DNA from: Gammaproteobacteria bacterium
GTDB lineage: Bacteria; Gemmatimonadota; Gemmatimonadetes; Longimicrobiales; Gaopeijiaceae
Assembly: GCA_009843625.1 (NCBI GenBank)
Contig: VYDD01000414.1
Location: 1 to 17,611, forward strand
Length of the DNA stretch: 17,611 bases
Reading direction: 5' to 3'
Numbering within the stretch: position 1 is the stretch's first letter; every line of letters starts with the position of its first letter. Below, in pieces: positions 17,583 through 17,611 of this stretch. A model generated the notes under the pieces. It was not told the DNA's origin, searched no databases, and saw only the letters and a program-made list of their open reading frames with translations. A program made the position numbers and the translations under genes.

Positions 17583-17611
17583 TTCTGCGCTCCGACTTGG
17601 CGGAGCGGACG

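Overview
This is a 17.6 kb window of high-GC bacterial DNA. Its core genes (citrate synthase, FAD oxidoreductase) are strongly GC-rich, often start with GTG or TTG, and show few strong Shine-Dalgarno sites. The sequence does not fix the phylum. A Gram-negative high-GC lineage such as Gemmatimonadota, Acidobacteriota or a proteobacterium would fit, but that is inference. By eye, the Kiwa-like genes, the pentapeptide-repeat gene and hsdS are clearly less GC-rich than the core genes, which suggests horizontal acquisition.

Layout. (1) Positions 1-690: two diverged direct repeats, an orphan Phd/YefM-type antitoxin with a palindrome just before its start, then a 12-bp tandem repeat and two inverted repeats where a toxin gene would be expected. 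(2) Positions 690-9238, minus strand: one long gene train read as hsdM, hsdS, hsdR, a YgjP-type zinc metallopeptidase, an XRE-ImmA/IrrE regulator-protease and a DUF4411 PIN-domain protein. Most junctions are overlapping stop/start pairs. The only gap is 91 bp, between the metallopeptidase and the XRE-ImmA gene. This is a complete type I restriction-modification system coupled to a predicted toxin-antitoxin-like pair. (3) Positions 9640-12502, plus strand: a four-helix membrane protein overlapping a DUF4868 protein, which matches the two-gene Kiwa anti-phage architecture (KwaA/KwaB), followed by a two-helix membrane pentapeptide-repeat protein. (4) Positions 12656-15203: housekeeping metabolism, with a D-amino-acid/sarcosine-oxidase-type FAD oxidoreductase divergent from a hexameric-type citrate synthase. 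(5) Positions 15204-17611: a small hypothetical gene, a coiled-coil plus HTH XRE regulator with a perfect operator-like palindrome at its start, and on the minus strand a two-gene unit. That unit encodes an exonuclease III-fold protein that has lost most of its catalytic residues and an unrecognised small protein. Dispersed hairpin repeats follow.

The left 12.5 kb is best read as a defence island: restriction-modification, Kiwa and TA-like modules placed back to back. The item most likely to be undescribed is the pseudo-exonuclease III unit at 16089-17298. It keeps the fold and reading frame but has replacements at the positions of E. coli Xth residues N7, E34, D229, D258 and H259, so it is probably a binding or regulatory protein rather than a nuclease.
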